A DNA stretch of 64,000 bases from Bibersteinia trehalosi (GCF_004346205.1 NZ_SMAM01000005.1:124001-188000), one strand, 5' to 3'; counted from the first letter of the stretch, positions 1 to 8,825 are shown. Notes: generated by a model from the letters alone, not told the origin. Numbers and translations: made by a program.

Positions 1-517
1 CTAATACACCTAATGCAACAAGCCATACAGCAATTAATGGGCCGGTTACCATACCAACAAATTCAAAGCTTACGCCATTAGCTATATCGCCCATTTTTAA
101 GAATTCGCCAATAAAGAAATCAACCGGTTTATCTCCCCAAGCGCCGCTAATTGAGAAATAGGTATAGCTCGCGGCCCAACCTAAAACCACTGCATAGTAA
201 ACACCAATAATCACATTGATCATCACCTGCCACCAACCAAAGGTTTCAAATTTAGGAACAAAACGATGGAAAGAAAGTGGTGCACCACCACGATGTTTAT
301 GCCCGATGGCATAATCTAAGAAAAGCAGCGGAATCCCTGCGGTTAATAAAGCAATTAGATAAGGCACAATAAATGCACCGCCACCATTTTCATAAGTGGT
401 ATAAGGGAAACGCCAGATATTGCCAAGACCAACAGCAGAGCCGATAGCAGCTAAAATAAACGCACTACGTCCAGAGAAGGTTTCTCTTTTCGGTGCTTTT
501 GAATTTGAATTAGACAC
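1..517 (-). CDS. sodium-dependent transporter, SNF/NSS family (5' part only)
   Basis: Partial gene running off the left edge; 172 N-terminal residues are visible. It reads as a sodium:neurotransmitter symporter family protein (LeuT fold), an inner-membrane sodium-coupled carrier, usually for amino acids. Seen: [10 protein letters not shown] in the first membrane segment, closely followed by NGGGAF, both family hallmarks, then further hydrophobic segments. The start is the GTG at 515-517, with GAGG 8 bases upstream; the short hydrophilic leader ([12 protein letters not shown]) before the first membrane segment is typical of bacterial members. Substrate cannot be told from this part. It lies downstream of scrR on the same strand, but a terminator separates them, so a link to sucrose use is not indicated. 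Confidence 0.9.
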   Translation of the reverse strand, partial: MSNSNSKAPKRETFSGRSAFILAAIGSAVGLGNIWRFPYTTYENGGGAFIVPYLIALLTAGIPLLFLDYAIGHKHRGGAPLSFHRFVPKFETFGWWQVMINVIIGVYYAVVLGWAASYTYFSISGAWGDKPVDFFIGEFLKMGDIANGVSFEFVGMVTGPLIAVWLVALGVL

Positions 518-862
518 AGTAAGTACCTCAAATATAGTTAATACCTATTTATTAAAACGAGTCAGTACCTATTGACATTTGGTTCAACTTAACAAATAAG
601 CCCTAACTTCTCATCATTTTAAATAGAATTCCTATTGCGACAGATTCGCAAGGTTAGAAACTATGCCTAATTATTTTATCAATGTAAAGTGCTAAAAATC
701 TGACACATTGAAGCAATTTTAGAAACAAAAAACCATAATTTTAAATAATCATGGTTTTTTATTCTAATTTATTTTCCAAAGCAGTTCTTTACACTAACTG
801 AAAAGATAAAATGCAGAACAACCTCATGTTAAAAATTTCTCAATAATTTAACAAAATTTCGA
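518..862. other. intergenic region between scrR and the SNF transporter
   Basis: 345 bases without a coding region. It holds the terminator at 727-760 and the unmapped promoter of the leftward symporter gene. The sequence is strongly A/T-rich. I see no RNA gene or repeat family member in it. Confidence 0.6.
727..760 (-). terminator. terminator downstream of scrR
   Basis: AAAAAACCAT (727-736) pairs with ATGGTTTTTT (751-760) over 10 bp around a 14-base A/T-rich loop. The A and T tracts make it symmetrical. Its position 100 bases past the scrR stop suits ending the leftward scr transcript before the SNF transporter gene. Confidence 0.65.
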
Positions 863-1879
863 CTATTCTCGCCAAATTATCTGACATTCAGCTTTCACAG
901 CATAAATTTGCTTGTTACCCTGCAATTTTTGTTGAATAAGCTTAAATAATTGCGTAACAATCTGCTCATGATCTTGTGAAATAGAATGAATATGGAATGG
1001 TAATGCATTTAACAAATGATGATCATCAAAGGTCGCAAGATGTAATTCTTGCTGAATCAATTTATCCGTGTAATTGTGTTCAGCAAGATAGCGTAATACG
1101 CCCTCCAAAATCGTATAAGACGCCGTAAATACCGCTTGTGGCAAACGTCCTAAACGCTCCACAGTTTGTTGCATTAATACATACCCAGAATGAGGCTGAT
1201 AATCTTTATGCAAAATCCACTGTGCATTTTCAACCAATTCTGCGTCCGCTAAGCCTTGACGAAAGCCATTTAAACGTGAATTACTCGGTGAAAGAGAAAG
1301 CTGCCCACCAAAATAAAAAAACTCATCTAGTTGGTAACTTTTAACCATCTTCGACACTAATTCTGCAATTTTTTCACTATCCGCACTGCCTACATAACAG
1401 AGTTCTAAATCTGGCACTTGGCGATCAAGCTGTAGTAATAATGTCTGCTTTTGTACTGATTTATAATAAGTTGGATCCTGATGAGTTGGAGCAGTCACTA
1501 ACAAATCGACTTGGCGATCAAGTAAGCGTTCAATCACCATTTTTTCTTGTTGAGGATTATCATCTGAACAAGCAATCAATAGATACAGCCCATTTTCACG
1601 ACAAAGTTTTTCAAGTCCCTTAGCGGTCGTTGCAAAACCATAGTTCGTAAGATCAGGAATAATTAAACCGACCACATTGGTTCGGCGTAATTTTAAAGCC
1701 TTGGCATAAGCATTAGCTCGATAGCCATACTGTTTAGCAACTGCTAAGACTTTCTCTCGTGTCTCTTCTTTAATTCGATACTGATCCGCTTGCCCATTTA
1801 AAATCATACTTGCAGTGGTTTTAGATACCCCGGCGAGCAATGCGATGTCACTTAATGTCATCCGCTTTTTTATTATCAT
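863..1879 (-). CDS. scrR: LacI-family sucrose operon repressor
   Basis: A 338-residue LacI/GalR regulator. An N-terminal helix-turn-helix (MTLSDIALLAGVSKTTASMI) and hinge helix (NAYAKALKLRRT) precede a periplasmic-binding-protein-like effector domain starting near VVGLIIPDL. Overall it resembles Cra/FruR and ScrR. It lies directly after scrB on the same strand, so it most likely represses scrK-scrB-scrR, binding the operator at 4400-4413. Start choice: the open frame reaches a GTG at 1931-1933 overlapping the scrB stop, but a hairpin with a T-run (1898-1924) lies between. The ATG at 1877-1879 has GAGAG 8 bases upstream. The ATG at 1895-1897 has no ribosome-binding site and the ATG at 1859-1861 a weak one. 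Confidence 0.85.
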   Translation of the reverse strand: MIIKKRMTLSDIALLAGVSKTTASMILNGQADQYRIKEETREKVLAVAKQYGYRANAYAKALKLRRTNVVGLIIPDLTNYGFATTAKGLEKLCRENGLYLLIACSDDNPQQEKMVIERLLDRQVDLLVTAPTHQDPTYYKSVQKQTLLLQLDRQVPDLELCYVGSADSEKIAELVSKMVKSYQLDEFFYFGGQLSLSPSNSRLNGFRQGLADAELVENAQWILHKDYQPHSGYVLMQQTVERLGRLPQAVFTASYTILEGVLRYLAEHNYTDKLIQQELHLATFDDHHLLNALPFHIHSISQDHEQIVTQLFKLIQQKLQGNKQIYAVKAECQIIWRE

Positions 1880-1897
1880 TCTCTTACTCTCAGTCAT

Positions 1898-1924
1898 AAA
1901 AAGAGGGCGTATGATTACGCCCTC
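1898..1924 (-). terminator. hairpin with T-run between scrB and scrR
   Basis: GAGGGCGTA (1903-1911) and TACGCCCTC (1916-1924) form a perfect 9-bp stem with a 4-base loop. Read leftward, TTTTT follows directly. It begins 9 bases after the scrB stop and can act as an intergenic attenuator lowering scrR. The core GGGCGTA..TACGCCC is shared with palindromes inside ftsY. Confidence 0.6.
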
Positions 1925-1932
1925 AAACACCA

Positions 1933-3363
1933 CTATTTATAAACGATTGGTGCAATCTGTGCAACTATTGCCGTAATATTGCGTGAACTCTCTAACTGTA
2001 TTGAGCGATTTGCAATGAAGAAGCGTGAAGTCATCACTTTTTCACCATCATTAATAAAAATTTCTAAGACAGAACGATCAAAATAGCACTCAAGTGTGTG
2101 CAATTCACCGACTTCACAATGGCGTAGCGAACCAAATTGTTGCATTAAGTCTGTCTGTTCTGTATGAGAACGATCTAAGCTTAATACGCCATTTTCATAG
2201 CGCAATGCTAAATGCTGCCCTTGTTCATTCTCAAAAAATTTCAACTCAAGCGGTTGATTTTGCACAGAAATTTGCAAATAGCTGCTATCTAATCCTGAGA
2301 TTGCAGATTTTTCGCTTAATTCGACCGCTTGCTTTTTAGCTAATTGCACGATGGGCTGTTGTTTAATTTTGCCATTTTCTAAAGCAATTTTGCGCGGCAA
2401 ACTCAGCATAGAATGCCATTTATAGCGATCGGTAGGATACGTTAAATCTGGCAATCCTACCCAACCAAATAAAATACGATCACTATTTTGTACGGTTTGT
2501 GGTGCATAGAAATCAAAGCCGTAATCTAACTCATCAAGCTGTTCTACATTGAAACTCAAGCCATTTAATGAACCAAGAGCATAAGTCGCATGATAATTAT
2601 TTTGAAAACGTGTTGCTTCACGTAATTTACCTTGTGGTGACCAAACAAACACATCTTTACCGCTAAGTTGGAATAAATCCGGACATTCCCACATAAATAC
2701 ATTGTGGTTATCAAAGCCATTAATATCCAGCTCACCAAGCAAACGTGGCGTACTCTTTAAATCGTCCATCTCATATAACAATGCCGTGCCGGTAAGGTTT
2801 TCCCGTTGAGCACCAAGCACAAAGCGGATTTTACCGTCTTTGGTCACAAAAGGCTTCGGATCACGTACATGTTCGCTATAGCCTTGAGGGGCTTGCTCAA
2901 TAATGCAACGCTTTTCTAGTAATTTACCATCTTTGTTGAAAACTGCGATATTTTGATGTGGTACACGCTGGTTATCACTCGCTCTACGAGTATTCCCCGT
3001 ATAAAACGCGACGATTTTATCCTGCCACAAGATAGCCCCTCCTGAATAGCAACCGTGGCTCTCAAACATTTCATCAGGAATAAGTGGATCGGCTTCCATA
3101 TAGGACTGAAAATCAGTGGTAATAAAATGTTTCCAGTGTTTCATTCCGTGAATAGCGTCATAAGGAAACCATTGGTAAAAAATGTGATATTTTTCGCCAT
3201 CAAAAATCAAACCATTTGGATCATTCAGCAAGCCTGTTGGCGGAGTAAGATGGTAGCTGGGGCGAAAATGAATATCTTGAGCTACTGTTGCCGCAATAGC
3301 GGATAATTCGCCTTCAGATTGGGCATGTAGTGATTTATATTTGCCGTTGTTGAAAATTTGCAT
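1933..3363 (-). CDS. scrB: sucrose-6-phosphate hydrolase (GH32 invertase)
   Basis: A 476-residue cytoplasmic glycoside hydrolase of family 32 that splits sucrose-6-phosphate into glucose-6-phosphate and fructose. The five-bladed propeller motifs are present in order: NDPNG with the nucleophile Asp (LLNDPNGLIF, about residues 45-54), RDPKPF with the stabilising Asp, and ECPDLF with the acid/base Glu. A C-terminal beta-sandwich follows (LECYFDRSVLEIFINDGEKV). There is no signal peptide, which fits an intracellular phosphorylated substrate. It sits between scrK and scrR on the leftward strand, in an evident operon. The sugar specificity is inferred from the neighbours. Confidence 0.93.
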   Translation of the reverse strand: MQIFNNGKYKSLHAQSEGELSAIAATVAQDIHFRPSYHLTPPTGLLNDPNGLIFDGEKYHIFYQWFPYDAIHGMKHWKHFITTDFQSYMEADPLIPDEMFESHGCYSGGAILWQDKIVAFYTGNTRRASDNQRVPHQNIAVFNKDGKLLEKRCIIEQAPQGYSEHVRDPKPFVTKDGKIRFVLGAQRENLTGTALLYEMDDLKSTPRLLGELDINGFDNHNVFMWECPDLFQLSGKDVFVWSPQGKLREATRFQNNYHATYALGSLNGLSFNVEQLDELDYGFDFYAPQTVQNSDRILFGWVGLPDLTYPTDRYKWHSMLSLPRKIALENGKIKQQPIVQLAKKQAVELSEKSAISGLDSSYLQISVQNQPLELKFFENEQGQHLALRYENGVLSLDRSHTEQTDLMQQFGSLRHCEVGELHTLECYFDRSVLEIFINDGEKVMTSRFFIANRSIQLESSRNITAIVAQIAPIVYK

Positions 3364-3389
3364 AGGTTTCTAAGTCTTATAAAATCAAT

Positions 3390-3430
3390 TTTACTTCGAT
3401 CTGATCCCCCTCTTTGAAAAAGAGGGGAGT
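3390..3430. repeat. solo arm of a MITE-like repeat between scrK and scrB
   Basis: This stretch holds GATCTGATCCCCCTCTTTG, an A-rich turn and AAGAGGGGAG. It matches one terminal arm of the elements at 20540-20730 and 46717-46842, including the flanking GATCAGATCG read on the other strand. CCCCTCTTT and AAAGAGGGG form a hairpin. It fills most of the 69-base scrK-scrB gap. Confidence 0.7.
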
Positions 3431-3432
3431 TT

Positions 3433-4356
3433 TTATTCTGCCAAAAATTGCTCTAATTGGGCTTTACTTGGCAATGCTGACATCGCCCCTTTTTGGGTAG
3501 TTGCCAATGCACCAGACGCATTTGCTTTGCGAATAATATCAACTAAAACGCTTTCTTTTTTCCAATCGCTTGATTGGGAAAGTCCGGCGAGTAAACCACT
3601 CACGAAAGCATCGCCAGCCCCTGTAGTATCCACAGGCTTTAACGCTTTACCAGCAACTAATTTGCTTTCGCCATTTAAATGGTAAACCGCACCGTCTTTG
3701 CCTAGTGTAATAATAATCAGTTTTTCCGGGTACTGTGCCGTAATCGCTGCCGTTGCGGCTTCAAGGGTTGTTGTATCAGTCAAAAGGGTTAATTCTTCTT
3801 CCGAAAATTTCAATACATCAGCTAAAGCAACCGCTTGATTCACCACTTGTTTCATCTCATCTAGCGATTTCCATAAACTTTCACGCAAGTTTGGATCAAA
3901 AGAGAAAAAACCACCAGCTTGTTTAATTCTGCGAATGGCCTCAAAAGTCGTTGAACGAGACGGCTCGTTAATTAACGCAATTGAACAGCAGTGTAGCCAT
4001 TCGTCAGCTTGGAATTGAGGTAGATCGGCTACTTCTAAAAATTGATCAGCACTTGGATTGACCATAAAAGTAAAACTACGCTCACCATCATCTAATCCCA
4101 CAATCACCGTTGAGGTACGTTGCTTAGGATCTAAAATCATTTGCTCAACACCAACATTTTCGGCTTTGAGCGTTTGTTGCATAAATTTACCTAGTGGATC
4201 ATGACCCACTCGTCCAATAAAGCCAGCAGAAACGCCTAAGCGGGAAACGCCAACTGCAACGTTTGCTGGTGCGCCACCGGCGCATTTTAAGTAGTGATTT
4301 TCACCATCAGGGATTAAATCCACCACCGCATCACCGAGTACCCAAATCTTGCTCAT
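3433..4356 (-). CDS. scrK: fructokinase (PfkB family)
   Basis: A 307-residue PfkB-family sugar kinase that phosphorylates the fructose released by ScrB to fructose-6-phosphate. The N-terminal substrate-binding motif (GGAPANVAVGVSRLG) and the C-terminal PfkB signature with catalytic Asp (DTTGAGDAFVSG) are intact. Length is normal for ScrK/CscK. Start: ATG at 4354-4356 with AAGGAA upstream; a TTG 21 bases further up lacks a ribosome-binding site. It is the first gene of the leftward scr operon. No sucrose transporter gene lies beside it: the next gene is divergent rluC. Confidence 0.9.
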   Translation of the reverse strand: MSKIWVLGDAVVDLIPDGENHYLKCAGGAPANVAVGVSRLGVSAGFIGRVGHDPLGKFMQQTLKAENVGVEQMILDPKQRTSTVIVGLDDGERSFTFMVNPSADQFLEVADLPQFQADEWLHCCSIALINEPSRSTTFEAIRRIKQAGGFFSFDPNLRESLWKSLDEMKQVVNQAVALADVLKFSEEELTLLTDTTTLEAATAAITAQYPEKLIIITLGKDGAVYHLNGESKLVAGKALKPVDTTGAGDAFVSGLLAGLSQSSDWKKESVLVDIIRKANASGALATTQKGAMSALPSKAQLEQFLAE

Positions 4357-4392
4357 AAATGTTCCTTTTTTAGTCAAAAATATTCATGCGAC

Positions 4393-4421
4393 ATACTAGC
4401 TAAAACGGTTTAGTTTTGCAA
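4393..4421 (-). promoter_or_regulatory. scr operon promoter
   Basis: Read leftward: -35 TTGCAA (4416-4421), a 17-base spacer, and -10 TAGTAT (4393-4398), about 36 bases before the scrK ATG. The spacer contains the operator palindrome. Confidence 0.65.
4400..4413. promoter_or_regulatory. LacI-type operator in the scr promoter (probable ScrR site)
   Basis: CTAAAACGGTTTAG is a 14-base near-perfect palindrome centred on CG, the geometry of LacI/GalR operators (12 of 14 positions symmetric). It lies between the -35 and -10 boxes of the scrK promoter, so bound repressor would block polymerase. Assignment to ScrR is inference from position. Confidence 0.65.
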
Positions 4422-4498
4422 TTTATCCAAGTCGTATCAGATCAAAATTCATTGAATTTATGGTAGGATCTGCAAAATTTTTTGAATATTGAATAACC

Positions 4499-5452
4499 AT
4501 GAACGACAAAGTCATCAGTGCCAGTGTGCAGTTTTTTACCATCAGCGATGATGAGAGCGGGCAACGCCTTGATAATTTCTTACTTGCCAAGCTCAAAGGC
4601 GTGCCAAAAAGCCTTATTTATCGTATTGTGCGAAAAGGCGAAGTGCGAGTAAACAAAGGCAGGATTAAGCCTGAATACAAATTGCAAGATGGCGATGTGG
4701 TGCGTGTGCCACCTGTGCGTGTTGCGGAAAAAAATGAGCCACAAATCTCAACTAAACTAAATAAAGTTGCCGAATTAGAAAACCAAATTCTATTTGAAGA
4801 TGATGTAATGCTGATCATTAACAAACCATCAGGCATTGCAGTACACGGTGGTAGCGGATTAAGTTTTGGCGTGATCGAAGCATTACGAGCCTTGCGGCCA
4901 CAAGCCCGTTTTTTAGAGTTAGTCCACCGTATCGACCGTGATACCTCAGGTATTTTACTGGTGGCAAAAAAACGCTCTGCTCTACGCTCGCTTCACGAGC
5001 AACTGCGTGAAAAAGTGGTGCAGAAAGACTATCTTGCCTTGGTGCGTGGGCAGTGGCAATCTCACGTCAAAGTGATTAAAGCCCCTCTACTAAAAAACGA
5101 GCTTGCTAGCGGTGAACGGATTGTCAAAGTCAGTGAACAGGGAAAGCCGTCTGAAACTCGTTTCCGTATTGAAGAACGTTATGAAATAGCGACATTAGTC
5201 AAAGCATCACCTGTCACGGGCAGAACGCACCAAATCCGTGTGCATACCCAATATGCAGGACACCCAATCGCCTGCGATGATAAATACGGTGAACGTGATT
5301 TCGACCAAAAAATGCAAGAAATCGGCTTAAACCGCTTATTTCTCCACGCTTATTCAATCCGTTTTCAACACCCTAAAACAGGGGAAGAAATGGTGGTAAC
5401 TGCGCCATTGGATAAGAGATTGAAAGGCGTTTTGGCGAAACTCCGAAATTAA
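4499..5452 (+). CDS. rluC: 23S rRNA pseudouridine synthase RluC
   Basis: A 317-residue RluA-family pseudouridine synthase, expected to modify 23S rRNA at positions equivalent to E. coli 955, 2504 and 2580. An N-terminal S4 RNA-binding domain (about residues 18-80, GQRLDNFLLAKLKGVPKSLI) is followed by the catalytic domain. The active-site Asp lies in HRIDRDTSG, and the C-terminal RTHQIRVH motif is present. Length and architecture match RluC; RluD is the closest alternative and is usually slightly longer. The gene is transcribed away from the scr operon and appears monocistronic. Confidence 0.93.
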   Translation: MNDKVISASVQFFTISDDESGQRLDNFLLAKLKGVPKSLIYRIVRKGEVRVNKGRIKPEYKLQDGDVVRVPPVRVAEKNEPQISTKLNKVAELENQILFEDDVMLIINKPSGIAVHGGSGLSFGVIEALRALRPQARFLELVHRIDRDTSGILLVAKKRSALRSLHEQLREKVVQKDYLALVRGQWQSHVKVIKAPLLKNELASGERIVKVSEQGKPSETRFRIEERYEIATLVKASPVTGRTHQIRVHTQYAGHPIACDDKYGERDFDQKMQEIGLNRLFLHAYSIRFQHPKTGEEMVVTAPLDKRLKGVLAKLRN

Positions 5453-5468
5453 TATCTTAGAAATATCA

Positions 5469-5489
5469 GGGCGGACACATGGTCCGCCC
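5469..5489. repeat. short palindromic repeat (GGGCGGAC type)
   Basis: GGGCGGAC, loop ACATG, GTCCGCCC: a perfect 8-bp stem between rluC and the esterase gene. The same arms occur at 49734-49755. No GTAG or CTAC flank is present, and there is no T-run, so a terminator role is doubtful. Confidence 0.75.
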
Positions 5490-5522
5490 AAATAAACACC
5501 ATCAGATACAGCAGGATTCCTA

Positions 5523-6353
5523 GTGAAAAAACCACTCAGTTTTTATTCTCAATTAAAAATGGAAGAACATCATCTGTTTGTTCCCTATTATAACCACCAT
5601 CGCCGTATTCGTGTTTTACTGCCCGAAGGCTATTACAATGAACCTTGGCATCGTTATCCGGTACTTTATATGCATGATGGGCAGAATGTGTTTTATAGCA
5701 AAGAGTCCTATTCAGGCTATTCGTGGAAAATTATTCCAACGATTAAAAAGCACAAAGAATTTCCAAAATTTATTGTAGTGGGAATTGATAACGCAGGTGA
5801 ACGCCGTTTAGATGAATATGGCCCGTGGCAAACGAATACTGGCACACACGATTTTTCTAGCGCTGGCGGTGATGGAATTAAATATGGCGATTGGGTAGTC
5901 CATCATGTTAAGCCCTTTATTGATTACCATTATCGCACAATGCCAGAACGAGAAAATACGTTGCTCGCAGGTAGCTCAATGGGCGGCATTATCACTGCTT
6001 ATATGGGGGCTGCTTATCCTGAGGTATTTGGACATTTAGGTGTATTCTCACTCGCTTCGTGGTTTAGTGAGCCTGACTTTCTCGATTTCTTACATAAAAA
6101 ACCGCTCAACCACGACAACCGCGTTTTTATCCAAGTGGGAACAAACGAAGGTGATGAAGTCGATGCTAAATTTATTCAAAATATGAATCAAGCCTACATC
6201 GACTGTACCCTGCATTATTATCAAGCCTTAATCCGTACAGGGCATCCGCTTGATAATATCCGTCTGAAAATAATGGCGAATGAAATTCACCATGAAAGCC
6301 ATTGGGCGTATCATTTTGTTGAATTTTTACGATTTTCGCTCTTGCGACAATAA
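5523..6353 (+). CDS. alpha/beta-hydrolase, putative esterase (esterase D-like)
   Basis: A 276-residue putative esterase of the alpha/beta-hydrolase fold. Seen: an oxyanion-region MHDGQNVF (about residue 50), the nucleophile elbow GSSMGG, and late His residues (HHESHW) suited to the catalytic triad. No signal peptide or lipobox is visible, so it is probably cytoplasmic. The natural substrate is unknown; Fes-like and IroE-like proteins share this fold, but no siderophore genes are adjacent. Start: GTG at 5523 with AGGA about 8 bases upstream; an ATG at 5559 is the alternative. Its 3' end overlaps the convergent lpxB gene by 27 bases, so no terminator can lie between them. Confidence 0.75.
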   Translation: MKKPLSFYSQLKMEEHHLFVPYYNHHRRIRVLLPEGYYNEPWHRYPVLYMHDGQNVFYSKESYSGYSWKIIPTIKKHKEFPKFIVVGIDNAGERRLDEYGPWQTNTGTHDFSSAGGDGIKYGDWVVHHVKPFIDYHYRTMPERENTLLAGSSMGGIITAYMGAAYPEVFGHLGVFSLASWFSEPDFLDFLHKKPLNHDNRVFIQVGTNEGDEVDAKFIQNMNQAYIDCTLHYYQALIRTGHPLDNIRLKIMANEIHHESHWAYHFVEFLRFSLLRQ

Positions 6354-7499
6354 ATCTACTACTGCTTGCGCCGCCTGCTTATCAGCATCGCATTGAATCT
6401 GTTGATGAAGCTCGACAAACCGCTGTTTTAATTCAGCGGTTTTTTGCTGAGCAGTAGGTTCATCAGAGAGATACTCGCCTAAATGCTTTGCAAGATTTTG
6501 TGGATTACATTCTGCTTGTATCAACTCAGGCACAAGCGGTGCATTTGCGAGTAAATTTGGCAAAGAGATGTAATCTGTTTTGACTAAACGCTTAGCAAGC
6601 CAATAAGTCAGAGGTTTCATTCGATACCCTACTACCATTGGCGACTTACATAACATTGCTTCCAATGCTGCTGTGCCTGAAGCGAGCAAAGTTGCATCGG
6701 CAGCAATCATCGCTTGACGGGCATTACCATCAAGCAAAATCAGATCTAAATCAGGGGCAAAACGAGCCTTTATCTCAATAAACTGTTCACGCCGTTTTTG
6801 ATTAACCAAGGGAACAAGAAATTGCAAATCAGGGAATCTTGCTTTCAATAATTGTGCGGTTTGTAAGAAAGGCTCTGCCAAAAAGCCTACTTCACTGCCT
6901 CGACTACCGACCAAAATCGCGAGATAACGTTGGTTTGGGTCAAGATTTAATTTGGCACAAGCCTCTGCTCGATTTGGCTCAATCTCAATACTGTCTGCCA
7001 TGGTATGCCCGATAAAACGACACGGCACATCAAAACGATCATAAAACGCCTTTTCAAACGGCAAAAAGGCAAGCACCATATCGACCGCTCGCTTGATTTT
7101 AAACACTCGCTTTTGCCGCCATGCCCACACTGACGGACTCACATAGTGAATCGTTTTGATCCCTGCAGTTTTAAGTTTTTCTTCCACCGTCAAATTAAAA
7201 TCAGGGGCATCAATCCCAATAAATACATCAGGCTTTAATTGCAGCATCGTGTCTATCACCTGTTGACGGCGTTTGAGCAATCTCGGTAAATGTTTCAATA
7301 CTTCTGCTAACCCCATTACCGAAAGTTCTTCCATATCAAACAAGGTTTCGCAACCGGCACTGAGCATGTGCTCGCCTGCAACACCAATAAAACGGGCATT
7401 GGGATAATGTTGTTTAAGCGCATCGATCAAGCCTGCCCCTAAAATATCGCCTGAGACTTCGCCAGCAACAATCGCAATAGTTGGAGATAAAGTGGTCAT
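6327..7499 (-). CDS. lpxB: lipid-A-disaccharide synthase
   Basis: A 390-residue GT19 glycosyltransferase that joins UDP-2,3-diacylglucosamine and lipid X to give lipid-A disaccharide-1-phosphate on the cytoplasmic face of the inner membrane. Family motifs are intact: GEVSGD near the N-terminus, [29 protein letters not shown], and the C-terminal [10 protein letters not shown] with GYRM. Start: ATG at 7497-7499; a TTG nine codons upstream also opens the frame, and neither has a clear ribosome-binding site. The gene is not beside lpxD-fabZ-lpxA, its usual partners. Its tail overlaps the convergent esterase gene. Confidence 0.95.
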   Translation of the reverse strand: MTTLSPTIAIVAGEVSGDILGAGLIDALKQHYPNARFIGVAGEHMLSAGCETLFDMEELSVMGLAEVLKHLPRLLKRRQQVIDTMLQLKPDVFIGIDAPDFNLTVEEKLKTAGIKTIHYVSPSVWAWRQKRVFKIKRAVDMVLAFLPFEKAFYDRFDVPCRFIGHTMADSIEIEPNRAEACAKLNLDPNQRYLAILVGSRGSEVGFLAEPFLQTAQLLKARFPDLQFLVPLVNQKRREQFIEIKARFAPDLDLILLDGNARQAMIAADATLLASGTAALEAMLCKSPMVVGYRMKPLTYWLAKRLVKTDYISLPNLLANAPLVPELIQAECNPQNLAKHLGEYLSDEPTAQQKTAELKQRFVELHQQIQCDADKQAAQAVVDLLSQERKS

Positions 7500-7563
7500 A
7501 TTTTGCAAAAAATTAAGAAAAAACAACCGCTATTATAGGGGGTTCAGCCTTACAACCGCAAAC

Positions 7564-7593
7564 AGTGTTATAACACTTCTGCATATGGCAGAA
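7564..7593. promoter_or_regulatory. two palindromes upstream of the porin promoter
   Basis: AGTGTTATAACACT (7564-7577) is a perfect 14-base palindrome. It touches a second dyad, TTCTGC-N5-GCAGAA (7577-7593). Both lie just upstream of the porin -35 box in the divergent lpxB-porin region. They look like regulator-binding sites; the regulator is not identified. Confidence 0.4.
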
Positions 7594-7603
7594 CAAAATC
7601 CGA

Positions 7604-7633
7604 TTGACTTTGCGCAACGGAGTACACTACACT
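7604..7633 (+). promoter_or_regulatory. porin gene promoter
   Basis: TTGACT (7604-7609), an 18-base spacer and TACACT (7628-7633), 55 bases before the porin ATG. It is a near-consensus sigma-70 promoter, suitable for an abundant outer-membrane protein. Confidence 0.55.
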
Positions 7634-7688
7634 TCATTTGGAGATTATTTTCCATTTATAATTATTTGTCTTTTGTGGGAGCAAACTT

Positions 7689-8825
7689 ATGAAAAAAACT
7701 CTGTTAGCATTAAGCGTTGCGGCGTTTGCAGCAAATTCAGCATCTGCTTTAACTATCGTTGATAGCCAAGAAACAGGTACGAAAGTGGACTTTACAGGTT
7801 CTCTACGTTTAATGTGGAAAAGCACTTCAGATCGTTCAACTACCGCAAATCACGTAGTAACTCGTAACCACGTTAACCACGCAATTAGTAACAATGGTTC
7901 ACGTTTTGGTTTCAAAATTACGCAAGATTTAGCAGAAGGGTTCTATGCATTAGGACGTGTTGAATGGCGTGCTCGTGGTATGGATACTGAAGGTGTTTCT
8001 TCATCACAACATGATTTCGACCACCTTTATGTGCGTCAGCTTTATGCAGGTATTGGTCATAAGCAATTAGGTGAATTAACTTACGGTAACCAAACCACCA
8101 TTACCGATGAAGTAAAACAAACCGATTTGCCAAATACCTTAAGCCTAAGTGATGGTTTATTGGATTTTGCAGCACGTCGTTCAGTACAATATGTTTACAA
8201 CGGCGTAGAAGGCTTACGTATTGGTGGTTACTATGCGGGTAGCAGCAAGCGTAACGATGCAAACCGCGATTTAATACAGAAACTTGATAACGAATATGGT
8301 GCTGGTGCAACTTATCGTTGGCAATTAGCTGATAACCAAAGCGTGAAATTCGGCGCAGGTTTTACCCGTGAAAACTATAAAGCAAATGCGGCATTACCAG
8401 AATTCAACCGTGTCGCTTACGCATTTGGTACGGCTTATACTTTCGGAGCAACAACGCTTGGTCTTGATTTAGAACGTCGCAATACTGAAGATCAATATGT
8501 TATTGGTAACGAGCGTGTTGAAAAAGAAGTGCGTACCGTATTATTCCATCGTTTAACTGATCAATGGAATGCTTATGGGATGTACGCTCACAAACGTAAC
8601 AAATTAAACGCAGTAAATGGCGTAACATCTGAAAGCCGAAAAAACCAATTTATGATTGGTACTGAACACGCTATTGCAAAAGAAACGCTTGCACAATACA
8701 AACTGCGCGCGAAAGCATTCTTAGAATGGCAAACTACCCGTACTAAACACTATACAAACGGCGTTCAAACTGGCAATAAATCACGCAATAATACCACCGT
8801 TGCCGGCTTCCGTGTTTACTGGTAA
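7689..8825 (+). CDS. general porin (OmpP2/OmpC-like)
   Basis: A 378-residue outer-membrane porin. A classical signal peptide (MKKTLLALSVAAFAANSASA) precedes alternating beta-strand sequence typical of 16-strand trimeric porins, with the periplasmic-turn motif GSRFGFKITQDL near residue 70. The chain ends in an aromatic residue (FRVYW), as required for assembly by the Bam machinery, although Trp replaces the usual Phe. GGGAG precedes the ATG. It is expected to allow passive diffusion of small hydrophilic solutes. In related pathogens this is a major surface antigen; strain-variable loops are likely but not demonstrable here. Confidence 0.88.
   Translation: MKKTLLALSVAAFAANSASALTIVDSQETGTKVDFTGSLRLMWKSTSDRSTTANHVVTRNHVNHAISNNGSRFGFKITQDLAEGFYALGRVEWRARGMDTEGVSSSQHDFDHLYVRQLYAGIGHKQLGELTYGNQTTITDEVKQTDLPNTLSLSDGLLDFAARRSVQYVYNGVEGLRIGGYYAGSSKRNDANRDLIQKLDNEYGAGATYRWQLADNQSVKFGAGFTRENYKANAALPEFNRVAYAFGTAYTFGATTLGLDLERRNTEDQYVIGNERVEKEVRTVLFHRLTDQWNAYGMYAHKRNKLNAVNGVTSESRKNQFMIGTEHAIAKETLAQYKLRAKAFLEWQTTRTKHYTNGVQTGNKSRNNTTVAGFRVYW

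Noticed and set aside
1880-1933. GTG start of ScrR overlapping the scrB stop
   Set aside because: The extension runs through a hairpin with T5 and precedes a better-placed ATG; it has no family similarity.
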